The position numbers and the translations under genes are program-made. Positions 48,203 through 61,639 of a stretch of DNA of 64,000 nt are shown piece after piece. How positions within the stretch are numbered: the first letter of the stretch is position 1; each line of letters begins with the position of its first letter. The notes beneath the pieces were generated by a model, which worked only from the letters and a program-made list of their open reading frames with translations, ran no database searches and was not told the origin of the DNA. This stretch comes from Ancistrus triradiatus (Eukaryota; Chordata; Actinopteri; Siluriformes; Loricariidae): the NCBI GenBank assembly GCA_025084515.1, contig JAJAGP010003170.1, positions 1 through 64,000 on the forward strand, read 5' to 3'.

Positions 48203-49524
48203 GATTAGTGGAGAAAACTGCACATCACAGGCTTTATTTTTGGGACAGCTTACAATCAACAGCAAGCAGTATAATAGCTGGCCATAGTATAATACCTTTA
48301 TTTACCTTGTCTGTGAAAGCTAGAATTACTGTTGAATTTAATTATACTATAGAAATAAATTATGTATTTACATTCTTTTGTATAGAGTGATGTATCAAAA
48401 TGCTTTTTTACCATGTACTTGAGGGGGATTTAGTTTTCAGTACTGTGTGACTTTAATTGGTGCTTATTGCATATACTGTATTTTTTCTGTTTTTGCCCAA
48501 TATGTCATAGTTATGAAAAATCAAATCTAAAACAGGAATTCAATTAAAAAAGGCAATTTTGTAATTCGAATTAATTAGAATAGCAGACACTACCAGCAGA
48601 TTAAGTTGTATTATTACAGATATGTTATTGATAGCCCCAAAACAGCTATGTGCTAAAATCAAATCTAATCCTTTATCCCTGCTAAAAAAAATGTTAACAA
48701 AAAGTATTAAAACATTCCAGGACTTTTAAGCATATTTTATCAAGAGCTTATAAATTCAATGAAATCTCCAGTAAATCACCATCATGCAGTGGCACCCTTG
48801 GTCTGCTCACATGCAGCAGATCCAGATCCTCAGACATGACAAACTCTGAAATTCAGCCAATGGGAACCTCTGGTGACACAAGACAAGCAGGCAGAAGTGG
48901 AACTCAACACTATACCAGGATTTCGTAGACAGGGAGTCAGCCATGAGACACACAGAACCGGCATGTAGCCCAGTGCTGAGACTCCATGGCAGGATCACCA
49001 CCCTGGAAGCCTGTGCCTGTCCACACTCTGGAAGGTGGATTCCAAACCCCACAAGATAAGATTCCTCACCCTCATGGAGCACAACTCAGGCATATGATCT
49101 GACTGACAGTCCAGGGGTGTCCCCACATGACAACACCACAGCCTATTAGGCCATTAACATGCAGACAACCACCATATAGTCATCTCTAGTATGATTGTCA
49201 TCCTTGGCACAGGTGGGTGAAACAAACATATATGCCAAATCCCCAAATATAGAATATACATGAGATGAATTCAGCTGCCAATGGCTGTGTGCTTAAAAAT
49301 GTCCATTGCCACTGGTCGAGCAATTATACATTTTTTATAATAACTAGAGTGGTGCCGAAGCTGCCTGGAAGAGACCTCAACATACACCCAAATCCAAACA
49401 AAATGAATCAATGACAGCAGAATTCAGATTTTGCCATAACTGTATCCAAACCCAAAACAGAAGTAATGAAGTAGTGCTCAATCAAATGGACTTAAAATGT
49501 CGCTACAAACACAAATTCATCCAG
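48203..49524. other. intergenic, nothing recognised
   Basis: AT-rich sequence to about 48780, then higher-complexity sequence (48780-49250) with no long frame, family motif or repeat that I recognise. Confidence 0.45.
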
Positions 49525-49962
49525 ATTCCTTGAATCGATTAATGATATTATGCTCTGTAGAGGGAAAAATATGCAAATCTTTCTTTTAGGAACATTGTTT
49601 TTAAACATTTCAAAACTTTTCTCACATATTTATTGACAAAAAGAGATCCTCTGGCCATCTTGCTCCTCAGAGACTCAGGCTTTACTAGATGCTGCTTTTG
49701 TACCAAATCATGATTATAATCACCTGTTGACATCACCTGTTTGAAATCACATCATTATTTATTTATTTTTACCTCATTACTAGCTCTAAATTACCCCTGT
49801 TCCAACTTTTTTGGAATGTGTTGCAGGCCTGAAATTCAGGAATGGATGTTTATTAACAAATCAAATGAAGTTGACCAGACAAAACATGAAATATCTCAAA
49901 GGAATGGAGGAAACATATGTGCACTTTCCATAATGTCCCAACTTTTTCTGATTTGGGGTTGT
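49525..49962 (-). mobile_element. MITE family Q, right-end copy
   Basis: It ends ctttttctgatttggggttg, the inverted form of the family left end at 11195. It contains 'caaatcatgattataatcac' and 'ttaatgatattatgc' shared with the other Q copies. Confidence 0.75.
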
Positions 49963-52061
49963 AAATACTGAGACATATTTCAGTTACATTGTGTTCATAA
50001 GAAACACTTCATAAGAAAAATTTCTTAATGTCTTGTATTTGAAGTCTTAAAACCACCTAGCACCACCAGAACTTTGCAAGGGTTTTTTCCAGCAGGAGGT
50101 ATTTAAATCCTTAAAAGTCAGACATTCAAATAATACATGGCAGTCCATGTTTAAAGAACAGCTGTGATTTCAGTATGCACTTTCCAGCCTTCTGGCCTAG
50201 CCTCTATCTTACCATCTACACTAGTAAGTACATTGTTCCTCACAAGCCCCATGGTAACATTAATGTATATTGCAGCTATTATCAACAATGAAAAAGAATT
50301 TTAATAGGCATTAGAACCATTGTTTAACCACAAAACTGTCTTTTTGTGCTGCTTTGCCTTTTTCTCTGTCTTCTCCATTCATCCAAAGGGCATGAATTCC
50401 CATAAAGCACTCAGGGAAAGAAAGAAAGGGCACAAGGCTGCAATTTTTTCTCTAACACGGTCTTCGGTTCTTTTGTGTGTTCTGAGAGAAATCCCACTGA
50501 TAGGCTTGGGGACAGATTTGCAAGTCGGGAGACTCCTCCTGGTTGCCTTCAATCACTACACCACTTAATTTATTTGAAGTTTTAATCTAATTATTAACTA
50601 TTTTGGGAGAGATAATAAGCTTTGAGGCTGTAATAAGCGAGTGGTATCCCAGCACTCTTTGGTCATTCAGAGCTCTGGCACAGAGGCCAGCTTTGGGAGG
50701 GAGTGAGGTCCCTAACAAAGCCCTTGTCCAAAAATATTTTGTCAAGTCTTTTACGTGTCATTCTAATGGAGCTTACATTGGGGCACTGAAAGGAGGCGAG
50801 AAAGCCGCTTTTAAGGCTTGATTGGCAACTGCAAGCACGCTAAATGCAAATGAGGCCCAGATGGATGGAAGATTAGCGTGGACATATTTTCCCTGCTTTC
50901 TCCCTACACAGACACAAAAGTTTGCCCCCCCCAAAACCTGAACTTCTCAGTGCACCACTTTTGCAGTCTGCCACCCCTGCTTCCAGCCCTAAGCCCCTTT
51001 TAATGCTCATTTCATACTATTAATAACCCAGCTAATAGAAGCCCCCTATTCACACTGAGAAGGAGGACAGTAATTAATTCATGGGATCCAGCCCCTTGAT
51101 CTGGCTACAGGAGGGGCCTTTGAGGAGGTCCAGAGGATGTGTGCAGAAGGAAGGAAAGTTGAAGAAGAATCCCTCAGTATGTTATTGGTGGGGCTACACA
51201 ACATTATTTTGAAAAGCAAGACAGTGTAAACCACACCATAAGGCCTTACGAAACTTCGCTCTGGGGATGCACTTCTGGATTAGAATTTGCGCCATTTGTT
51301 AATGGATTTGAAATAAACCAACTTGCATGTGTGAAAAACTAGATAAGTTGTCTTTTAGTAGTAGTTCTAAGTGTGTGTAGATGCGCACCAACATGCAGAA
51401 GCAGAATGGTAATAGGCTCAGCTTCTGTATGGAGCTGGTGGGACAGAAGGTGTGGTATACATGACAAAAGCGAGCCATGAAATTCAATTAAGAAAAGGGT
51501 CTGTCTGTGATTTCACAGCCTTCACTGAAAAGAATAGCTTTTGATAGATTGGTACTCCTATTTACAGCCCATCAAGGCATTGCTTGTCATTAGCAAGTGC
51601 CACACCTCCGGATCCTCCTTCGCCTTTTTCTCCTCCTCAACCTTACTCCATCTCTCTCCAACTTTCTCCCTGCCTCTTTGTATCTCATTCTCCCTCTCAG
51701 CTGGTCGTGACTGAACAGACTGAAACCAGAAGTGTTGCTTTTTCCCTTCGTTGTCGAAGATCCGCTAACTGGGTGTTTGTCACTAAGTGTCCTAACACAG
51801 AATGCATGTCATGTTTCCTATGATCATTGAGTGTTCATGCAAAAACAATAGGCTACACTGTCTTTAAGTTTACTATACAAACCTTTTTTTGTGGAATTCA
51901 TCTCAAATTTGCAGGCGCATAAAGTTTTATGTAAAAGTCTTGGGCGAGCATTAAATTAGATATATCGTTGATTAAGCAGTGTTATAATGACCATATATAA
52001 TTATTTCTCAGTCTCCTTATGAGTACAACTAGAAAATGCAGGATATTTGTATGCAGTATAA
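49963..52061. other. intergenic, largely repeat-free (candidate conserved segment 50320-51300)
   Basis: No gene seen. The middle kilobase is high-complexity without transposon ends. It carries an octamer ATGCAAAT (50844-50851) and several TAATTA-like homeodomain cores. Confidence 0.5.
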
Positions 52062-52884
52062 AAAACCCATATCAGAAAAAAACTGGGACAAAAATATATG
52101 CAGTGTTTATATGCATTTCCTTTGACTTTTATTTCATTGCAGTCTGACCACAATGCATGTTTCCACTCTGTGATGGTCCATCCCAGATGCCTCCAAGCCC
52201 AGAGAACTGCAACCCAGAGAACGAGCCCAGAGAACAGTAATGTTTTAAGTGGCATTTGTGAATGTAGAAGTAATTCCTTGTCCATGTGGGTCTATCAGCT
52301 ATTGATGGATGACGGTTCTTGATGCAGTGCCGTCTGAGGGATCAGAGATCACAGATCTTCAGCTTAGGCTTGTGCCTTTGCCCTTTACACAATGAAATTC
52401 CTCCAGATTCCTTGAATTGTTTAATGATATTATGCAATGTGGAGGGAGAATTATGTTAATCCCTTCCAGTCTTTCTCTGAGGAACATTGTTTTTAAACAT
52501 TTCAATAATTTTCTCACGCATTTGTTGATAAACTGGAGATCCTCTGCCCATCTTTGCTCTTCAAAGACTTAGGTTTTCATGAATGCTGCCTTTGTACCAA
52601 ATCATGATTATAATCACCTGCTGACATCACACCATTATTGAATTTTTTCACCTCATTACTAGACCTAAATTGCCCCTTCCCAGCTTTGTTTGGGAATGAG
52701 GCCTGAAATGCAAGAATGGATGTTTATTGACAAATGAAATGAAGGTGATCGGAAAAACATAACACATCTTGCGTTCATACTGTTTGCAATGAAATAGAAG
52801 TCAATGTAAATGTAAGAAACATACATGCAGTTTTTTGAAATTGCATTTTCCATACTGTGCCAACTTTTTCTGATTTGGGGTTGT
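52062..52884 (-). mobile_element. MITE family Q, near full length
   Basis: The left end is cccatatcagaaaaaaactg and the right end the inverted aactttttctgatttggggt. About 820 bases; the interior has no transposase I can identify. Confidence 0.72.
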
Positions 52885-53262
52885 AAAAAACTGGAAAACA
52901 ATCTAATCGAAATCGGCCTAAGACATTTACAGAATACTGTATGTCATACATTTACAAAAAAATTCAATTACTGACTGATTCATTTAATCCTAGAGTCTTC
53001 ATATTATTGGCAAAATCAGATTTTCTGCAGTTATCTGAACATGTTAACATACTGACTGATCCTACCCTCATGTAAGATAGATCATAGTAAGTACCGCAAC
53101 TGTAAGACGAGAATTCTAAGAGATTCTTCTAGAGCAAGAATAACACCATCCTTAAGGGTATAAGGTCTTTGGTTTTCAATGGAAAAAGGATTCAGGCTTA
53201 AGAGTATATTGCCATATTGACATCCTGTCTTTATCCAAAAGTCACTCTGTCTTTTGAAATAT

Positions 53263-53323
<61 letters not shown>

Positions 53324-55640
53324 AGACATGATTATGTAAGTGTTGTCCTATTTCCAGCCCTTATGCCTGTACAACCCGGTGCATATGTCATCACATTCAA
53401 CACATTGTGAGCAGTGGTGGTTCTAATATTAAGGTACCGGACTATGACCAGCAGGTTGAGGGTTCAAGCCTCAGCACCACAAAGCTGTCCCTCTGTCATT
53501 CTCTTAACCCTCAGTCTCTTGGACTGGATATATTGAACAGTAAAGTAACTGGGAGGGGCTAAATAATTAATTTTGCCAAATTTGTTAATTGATTCCTTCC
53601 CGCGGACATTACACGTATATTATAATTACATATGTATATATAGTTAATGCAATTAACTGTAGGAAATTGTTTATTATTAAGCAATGTGTCCTGCATACTG
53701 ATGCAATTGCTAATTTAAGTTATATAATTCAAAACATTAATAAAAACTACCTAGAACAATGAAAAATAGTATTTGTTAGCTGTTCCTGGTCACTAATATT
53801 ACACTTTACAATGAAATATAATCAATAAATTCCTTCAGAATATTGTGTTGTGTTACTCCATATCCCATCAACGCCTCACATATTTTTCATAAGAAATCCA
53901 TAATATTTCTTTTAAAATGCATATTTTACTCATGTGCCCAGGTTTTCACTCATGTCCCGTTACCCTGGCATATTCCCACGTTTGAAAATTAGGGAACATA
54001 CCTACAAGTCACATGTTCAATGGGAAGTTGTACCATCTGGATCTTCTGAAGACCATGGGAAGACCAAAAGCAAGTTCCTAGCTCTGCCACTTTCAGGCCA
54101 AGTCCTTAACCTTCAACTGCTCAGCTCAGTTGCAAGTCACTCTGAACAAGGGTGTCTGCTAAATGCTGTACTGTAACAACCCTAGACAGGGCACCAAGCC
54201 ACTGTTGGGTGTTTATTTTAACTGGAATAAAGTTAATCAAGCTATTCATTTAGCTGCTTATCAGACTTGAACAAACAGGAAGAGAACCTGATTACTATCC
54301 CTACAAAACATATTTCAGTTCATAAATATTTCTTGCATGAGCAGCCCTATTCATGCCATGTCCTGCCACAGCATCAAAATTGGGCTCAAAAAACACATTT
54401 TCTTTTTAAACCGTTCTCTTTTTGATTTGCTCATGTGTCAGTGTTTTTGGACTTCATCGTGGCTTCAGGTGATTGCTAGTATATTTCTGTAAAATTACTT
54501 GATACAGTTAATTGCAGTCTGTCTGGGCTCTGTGATGTCCTAAATCATGCTGCTTTTTTCACCATGCTTCGGAGTTGAGGCTTGGTATCAGTGCGTAGTG
54601 CCTTTTTTATTTAAGATTTTGCCAAAGCTGTCCACACTGCATTGTATACCAAGCACTGTAAAACAAACAGCTGGTCTTGTACAAAGTTTGAGACTTTTTT
54701 TTTTTGAAGAGCTGTATTTCTTCACACGGTGTTCTTCAATGAATATTCTTGTACTCTTGTCTGCATGTGTCTCTGCATTTCTTTTTCTAAGATCACCTGA
54801 AATCCATAGACTTTTGTGTAAAAAGAAATCTGTGTTTCTCTGATATTTTGGTATAAAGTGGGTGTTCCTGAAAATGGACAGAGAATAAAGAGAAAAGAAT
54901 AGAGATGAGCAGATATTCTTGTTAGCCCTGACAAATGACTGCTTTTAGAGAGGACCATGAAGTTATGATCCTTGAATGATCCTCTTTAGTATCACCCATT
55001 CCCTCCTTTCTTTGATGCTAACAGGCCATTGGGTAACTGATGACTAGGAAGTAATTAGGACCAGACTTGAATGTTGGCAGGTATGGCAGCTGTCCTTTGT
55101 AAGGGTCTGAATGTGGGGTGTGTATGAGTGGGAGGGTGGGAGGAGTGGGGGCCTGTGGGATCATACTTGGTCCATCTGTTTGCCTGAACACCCTCAACTA
55201 GGGGATTCTAAGACAATCGGTTGGAATTCAGAAACATTATACATGGCTACTTTATGTTTTAGCACTGACTTTGCACTGGCATTCCAGTATAATCCATCTT
55301 CAAGAACTTAATCTGGGTAAGAGTTGATGTGTCTGGAACCCATGTCTGAAACACTGGGCACATGCGTGGAGGACAGCCTGGACTGGGTGACAGTTATTTG
55401 ATGGCATATCATACCAATAAGTAAGACTTATATCTAGTGTCCATCTAGAGCATAATTTTGAGTGTAAGCAAACAGTTTATTGAATATTTTGTTTATAGTT
55501 TTAATGTAGAGCAGGGAAAAGAACTACCGAGAGTTCTATATTTTGCGTGTCAATACTAAACACACCATTTGGCAATTGGATAAGCTCTAAAACTAACATT
55601 AGGGTGACTATACATTCTCTTTGTCCTGGACATGTCCTCC
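52885..55640. other. intergenic with (CT)n microsatellite and SINE relics
   Basis: A pure (CT)n run of about 54 bases lies at 53267-53320. Degenerate plus-strand SINE relics lie at 53430-53550 (ggttcaagcc, tcttaaccctcagt) and 54060-54176 (agggtgtctgctaaatgctg). 54920-55100 is repeat-free. No gene is supported. Confidence 0.6.
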
Positions 55641-55654
55641 ATTTGGGACCTTAA

Positions 55655-56085
55655 ATATAGTCATTGAGAAAAAAATGGCTATCCTACAGACTGGAACCGT
55701 ATTATCTTTAGTGATGAATCCAGGTTCTGTTCGGGATCCGACAACATTTGGGTTTGATTATGGAGGCCTCATGGTGAGCATTTCAATCCTGCCTTTATTA
55801 TGGAGTGACACACTGTCCCAACTGCTGGTGTGATGATCTGGGGAGCCATCGCATACGACAGACAGTCACCCCTAGTAGTGATACGAGGGACACTAACAAC
55901 TCAGAGATATGTGCAGGACCTCCCCTGCAGTCATGTGTTGCCTCTCATGCCAGAGCTTCTAACTGGCATTTTTCAGCAGGATAATGCTTGCCCACTCACA
56001 GCAAGGGTTTCCCAGGAATGTCTCCACCAGATTGTAACACTTCCTTGGCCTGCCCGGCCAATTTAGCATTTTCCGCCATCATAAC
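55655..56085 (+). mobile_element. Tc1-like family C transposase fragment
   Basis: Plus-strand DDE fragment: DWNRIIFSDESRFC-like (near 55690-55725), VMIWGAIAYDRQSPLVVIRG (55827-55885) with TLTTQRY following, and GIFQQDNACPLTA (near 55965-56000) with the second Asp. No terminal repeats; 5' and 3' truncated. Confidence 0.78.
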
Positions 56086-56147
56086 TGCCTACTTTAAATA
56101 CCAACCTTCCTTAAATTATTGGAGCTAGAAATATTAATTTAACCACT

Positions 56148-56278
56148 AGGGACTGTGGTGACCTAATGGTTAAGGTACTGGGCTGTAGATCTTAAGGTTC
56201 ATGATTCAAACCCCACCTCTAGTTGCTTGCATTGTAAGACTGTACCAGTTGTAAGTTGGATAATATATGTAAATGTAT
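56148..56278 (+). repeat. tRNA-derived SINE, internally deleted
   Basis: gggactgtggtgacctaatg (A box) and atgattcaaaccccacctct (B box) join directly to tgcttgcattgtaagactgt and a weak tail, missing the middle. Confidence 0.8.
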
Positions 56279-56443
56279 AACTTTGGTTATTTCAGAGTTA
56301 TTAAATGTTAGATTTTTAACATATTACAAAAACAAATGTATTCCTTGCTCAGGTCATGCAACTTCATTTTTCATTTTCAGCTGATAAATGCCTTCTTTCC
56401 AACCTTTTGTGCATATTGCACATGTGTTTCTGCCTGAAAAGGA

Positions 56444-56445
<2 letters not shown>

Positions 56446-56486
<41 letters not shown>
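56446..56486 (+). repeat. (GT)n microsatellite
   Basis: A gtgtgt run of about 40 bases with one interruption at its end. Confidence 0.95.
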
Positions 56487-56491
<5 letters not shown>

Positions 56492-56694
56492 ATGTGTTGG
56501 AGGACTCTCTTTCTCCCAATTAAGCCTCAGCCTGTTAAGAGCAATTCAGGAATGGGGTTTCAGTATAATTTTGATTTGATCCTTAAACAACAAAAATTGT
56601 ATAGATCCCATATTTTGCTTTCAAGGCTTAATGTTTGTCTATCCATCCCCCTGTCGGTGTAACATGTGTCTTGTGCCTTTTCACTGTGCCCATT

Positions 56695-57400
56695 CAAAAT
56701 AAAAAACACTGCCTTAGCAAGGACAGTATTGTGCCTTTAATTTGCTTATCTGTTCGGTCCTAAATTGCTTAATTAGTATACATGAGATTAGTCGTTCCAT
56801 GTCTGCCGGTACATGTTAAACCTCTGTTGGTCAAATGTTTACCATGATTGCTGCGTGTTTAGAAACTAAAAGAGCGTCTCTACTAATGAATGTCATTGAT
56901 ACGGCCTTTCATACTGAGTGCAGAATGGGCTTTTAGGTTAACACAGTAAGGAAATGAACTCTACTCTTTTCCACAGATGAGCAGAGCCTAATTACTGGTT
57001 TAAGTTTCCACCGTCCCCTCCTCTCGAGGCCCTCTCTCTCCCTGACAATCCTGTGCTACATGAACGAGCATGTGACGGATGAGGTGCTATTAGGTGAGAT
57101 GCGAATCGTAGATGATCAGATCAGATTAGACTCCTCTCCCTTTCAGATGCACACATGAATGCACACCTGTGGAGGAATGGGGATTTTTCTCCTGTCCCGG
57201 TCTGCTTCTGCCCATCCTACCTCCCCTTGCACTGGTAGCAACAATGCCTCTGTGTTGCCTCTATGGTGAGTCTCTAGAATGCTGTTGCATAAAGTGTGGA
57301 AGAAGGAGGAGGTGGCCAGTACAGTGACAGTTCCACCAGGTCAATGATGACTGTGGTATTGCTTTGTCTGAAGGATGGGATTTGACGTCCTAATTGTATG
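56695..57400. other. repeat-free segment, candidate regulatory
   Basis: High-complexity sequence with 'taaattgcttaattagtata' and 'gagcctaattactggttta' (homeodomain-like TAATTA/TAATTAC). No coding frame or transposon end was found. Confidence 0.4.
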
Positions 57401-57404
57401 AATA

Positions 57405-57596
57405 CATTTACATTTACAGCATTTAGCAGACGCCCTTATCCAGAGCGACTTACAATGGGTACAGTCTTACAATCCAAGCAATTGTGGGTTAAGGGTCTAG
57501 CTCAAGGACCCAACAGTAGCAGCTGGGCAGAGGTGGGATTTGAACCCTGGACCTTTTGATCCATAGTCCAGTACCTTAACCGCTAGGCTACCACAG
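57405..57596 (-). repeat. tRNA-derived SINE, copy 9
   Basis: Near-consensus minus-strand copy. It forms an inverted pair with the plus-strand SINE at 57994-58187. Confidence 0.92.
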
Positions 57597-57694
57597 AATA
57601 GCAGACTGGATTTGTTTTAAGGGTTTGTTGTACCTGTGCTTTTGTGAATACACCACTGCCAGTTTCATCAGTACATTTCTACAAAGTACAAGTA

Positions 57695-58246
57695 CAGTGG
57701 TACCTCGGTTCTCATCAATAATTCGTTCCAGAAGACTTGTCGAGAAATCCATCGTAAGTTAAATGTATCATGAACTGAGGAGTTTAGCGAGTGTTTGGTA
57801 GAGTAGTCTATACTGTATCATAGCAAAGATTTGGAAAGGATACTATGATAAGTAATGATAAGTTAGTTCATGTTTAAAACACTTACATTTACCTACAGTT
57901 GGGCAAAATCATTAACACAAAGCTTATTTTATAATAAATCTCAAATAATTTAGAGAGAAATGGACTGAAAGTGAAAAGTAAAAGCAAAACTGTGGGACTG
58001 TGGTAGCCTAGTGGTTAAGATGCTGGACTCTGGACCAGAAGGTCCAGGGTTCAAATCCCACCTCTGCCCAGCTGCCACTGTTGGGTCCTTGAGCAAGGCT
58101 CTTAACCCACAATTGCTTGGATTGTAAGATTGTACCCATTGTAAGTCGCTCTGGATAAGAGCGTCTGCTAAATGCTATAAATGTATATTACTTACTCTAT
58201 TGATGAACTCAGGGCACTAGCATAGCTGCTAAGCTAACTGAAGCAT
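57695..58246 (+). mobile_element. MITE family J, right-truncated, split by a SINE
   Basis: It starts CAGTGGTACCTCGGTTCTC at 57695, with J blocks to gtaaaagcaaaac at 57990. It then resumes after the SINE with acttactctattgatgaact and ends at ctaagctaactgaagc. Confidence 0.82.
57994..58187 (+). repeat. tRNA-derived SINE, copy 10 (inside MITE J)
   Basis: Near-consensus plus-strand copy with intact A and B boxes, inserted between gcaaaac and acttact of MITE J, which are adjacent in other J copies. Confidence 0.92.
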
Positions 58247-59042
58247 TGTACTTTACTTGATTATTTTTGTAACTTCATGCCGTTCACTTTTAATTACTGC
58301 ATTTCAAAAGAAAAATCTGTTCTTTTTCCTCACTACATTTTCAAAACAGGCTTGTTACTTTAGCATTTACGAATCTATTTATTTATCCATTTTATGCATT
58401 TCTTTTTTCTTTTTTTTTAAGGCAATTCTAGTCAGGCAAACAATGAAGTACCAATCAGAATCCTAGGGTTATACTTGAAGCAGTGCAACAATTACACAAT
58501 TGCGGTGGTTCTTCCTGTCGCAGTGTGTGGTCGTGCTCCTCTCAATTTTTCTAATTGGCGCTCATTGCGTGTGCCACGCTTCACTATTTAGAAGGAACTC
58601 CTGCCGAGCAAGTATGATCCATCTATGAGAGATCATAGAGATACTCAGATGGCTCAAAATGTCAGAGAATACTGCAGTAACAGAAGCGTCAAGTATACCC
58701 AAGTGCCGTATGTGGAGTCGTGCACAACACTCTCTGAAAAGACATAAAACATATAAAGTCTTTCTACCACTTTTTAATGTCAGCCTAAATCATTCTAATC
58801 CAAAAATAACTGTATACAGTTAACACTGTTATTATTTAATCAGTTTTAAAAACTGAGTTTAGAAAAAAGTTTTTTTTAATAAATACTTTTACTTTGTAGT
58901 ACATTTAAGTAGCAGTACTTTTTATACTTGAGTAACATAAATAAGCCATACTTCATCTATTTACTGGAGTATTTGTTTTAGCAGATTTTGTAGTACTTTT
59001 AACTAAAATAAAGAATTGTGCACGCAATGCCCTTAACACATA
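58247..59042. repeat. AT-rich repeat remnant with 'agtacttttactt' motifs
   Basis: Motifs such as 'aagtagcagtactttttata' and 'agcattgtactttacttgat' resemble the stretch at 19960-20100 and 21160-21330, so this is probably a shared decayed repeat. No gene. Confidence 0.45.
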
Positions 59043-60564
59043 CAGTGGTGCTTGAAAGTTGTGACCCTTTAGAATTTTCTATATTTTCTGCATACTATGA
59101 CCCAAATAAATCATCATATTTTTCGCGTAACTCCTAAAGGTCAAAATACAGAGAACCCAGTTAGACAAATGAGACACAATATGATACTTGGTCCATTTAT
59201 TTATTGTGGAAAATATTCCATATTAGTGAGTGTAAAATGTAAATGTGACCTTCTAGGATGTAAGCGTTAAATTTTGAATGTGCAATCAGAGTCGGTGTTT
59301 TCATCAATAGGTATGACAATCAGGTGTGAGTGGGCCACCCTGTTTTAATTTAAAGAACAGGTCATCAAAGTCCTCTCTTCACAACACGTTTGTGGAAGGG
59401 TATCATGGCACTGAACAAGGAGATTTCTGAGGACCTAAAAAAAGGTTGTTGATGCTCATCAGGCTGGAAAAGGTTAACAAAACCATCTCTAAAGAGTTTG
59501 GACTCCACCAATCACAGTCAACAGATGTGTACAAATGGAGGAAATTCCCAAGACCCTTGTACCCTCCCCAGAGTTGGTCGACCACAAAGATCACATCCCC
59601 AATTAGCAAGGTGTGTATAGTTGGCGAGGTCACAAAGGACCCCAGGGTTAACTTCCAAGCACTGAAGGCCTCTCCGCACCTTGCTAATGTTAAGGCTGAG
59701 TCCACCATCAGAAGAACCTGAAACAACAATGATTTGCAGGCATGTTGCAAGGAGAAAGCCACTCTCGCCAAAAGAACATTGCTGCTCGTTTTTTTTGGCA
59801 GTTTGCTAGGTCAATAATGACAAGCCAGAAGGCCTAGTGGAAGAATGTTTTGGTGGACGGATGAGGACCAAAATATAATTGTTTGGTTTAAAAGAAATCG
59901 TTTATGTTTGGAGAAAGGAAACACTGCCGGCATTGCTGCAATCTGGGCCAGGACAGCTCGCCATTATTGAAGAACAATGAAATTCTGATATGTCAGAGAA
60001 TTCTAAATGAAAATGCCAGACATCTGTCCATGACCTGAATCTCCGAAGGTGGGTCATGCACAAGACAACGACCCTAAGCACACAAGTCGTTCTACCAAAA
60101 AATGGTTAAAGAAGAATAAAGTTAATGTTTTGGAATGACCAAGTCAAAGTCCTGACCTTAATCCAATGGAAATGTTGTGTAAGGACCTGAAGTGAGCAGC
60201 TAATGTGAGGAAACCCACCAACATCCCAGAGCTGAAGCTGTTCTGTACGGAGGAATGGGCTAAAATTCCTCCAAGCCGGTGTGCAGGACTGATCAACAGT
60301 TAGTTGCAGTTATTGCTGCACAGGGGGGTCACACCAGATACTGAAAGCAAAGGTTCACATACTTTTGCCACTCACTAATATGTAATATTGGATCATTTTC
60401 CTCAATAAATAAATGACCAAGTATAATATTTTTGTGTCATTTGTTTAACTGGGTTCCCTTTATCTGCTTTTAGGACTTGTGTGAAAATCTGATGATGTTT
60501 TAGGTCATATTTATGCAGAAATATAGAAACTTCTAAAGGGTTCACAAACTTTCAAGCAGCACTG
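59043..60564 (+). mobile_element. Tc1-like family A, full length, both ends and TA flanks
   Basis: 1522 bases from cagtggtgcttgaaagtt to the inverted aactttcaagcagcactg, with TA at 59041-59042 and 60565-60566. The transposase starts at 59405 with several frameshifts (ISEDLKK, ISKEFGLHQS, TKDPRVN). LNPMEML-like relics remain near 60160. Only one-base indels separate many conserved blocks. Confidence 0.9.
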
Positions 60565-60593
60565 TATTTGCTTAGATTGCATCAGTTGTTGCT

Positions 60594-60635
60594 CCGGATA
60601 AGGGCGTCTGCTAATTACGAAAATGTGAATGTAAG
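60594..60635 (+). repeat. SINE 3' tail fragment
   Basis: ggataagggcgtctgctaat and a tail of gaaaatgtgaatgtaa. Confidence 0.75.
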
Positions 60636-61639
60636 ACCATTTTTGACCAAATATAATTTTGGTAATGAACCATTAATGAAAGCCTGCTGTAGTGCTAGGG
60701 AATGGGCCCCCTTTCAGCCTATATGATACCCATCCTGACTGGAAGGACTCAAACTCGTGCCACCGTGGTGGTGGTGATGGTAATATAGCAAATTGATGCT
60801 GCACCACGAGTGCCACAAGTCACAAGATATCTGCTTTCTGTTATGCTTTAACTCACATATAGATTTGTAGGCGTGATATGATACACAAAACTCGCAGAGC
60901 TAGATCACTGACTTGCATTGGCACACCTATCTTTTTTTTGTAATTAGAAAGTTCTGGTGCACATAATATGTAATAAATGAATTATTAATCAACCTTGTGT
61001 ATTGTTTTGAGGAGAGTCCGTTGAATGCCAGATAGTTATTAGTTATTAGTTTATTAGTTATTACCAAGGTCTTTGCTATTTTGCATAGAAGGTTAACCTA
61101 AACGCTCAATATCATACACGATTACCTGATTATGTCATGATTCTGAGTGAGTGCTCAATACGGGCTCAAAATGAAAGTCTGAAGCCGTCTGCTTTTAACC
61201 AATAAGCACTGTTTAACATTGAGTGTGATTTGGGTGGCTGAGCAGAAAAATAAGTGAATAAGGATGAAAGCCAGAACAATTTAGAAAATCATGAAAATTG
61301 TTTGTCTGGCACGGAAGATATTTACAAAGAAAAAAAGCTTTTAGTTTGGTTTCAGGCACAGGGTGTAGTGAAATCCTGAAGAAACAGATAAAGTGAATGG
61401 AAAAAAAAAGATTCCTGGAAGGAAGAGAAAGAAGGAAGCACTTTGGTCGAAAGACCAGTCTAAATAGATTTCAATCATCGCCGGTCAGTTCCTATAGATC
61501 AATGAAATCTTTAAAAGTATGGCAGATGGCACCTCAGGACAGATTGACCATGTGCTACAATCTCCTGCGATGACAAGTGGGTATTAGAGTCTACCTAAGA
61601 AAGTCTCCAGATTACAACTGAAATAATTGTCATTTCATG
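60636..61639. other. intergenic, nothing recognised
   Basis: No open frame with family motifs and no repeat ends that I recognise. Contains tandem 'agttattagttattag' near 61034-61062. Confidence 0.5.

Noticed and set aside
48807..49082. 91-codon minus-strand frame in an otherwise unexplained stretch
   Set aside because: No recognisable motif, no splice-site support and no promoter; could be chance.
56388..56662. Cys/Val-rich frames of 63-70 codons
   Set aside because: They are translations of the (GT)n microsatellite.
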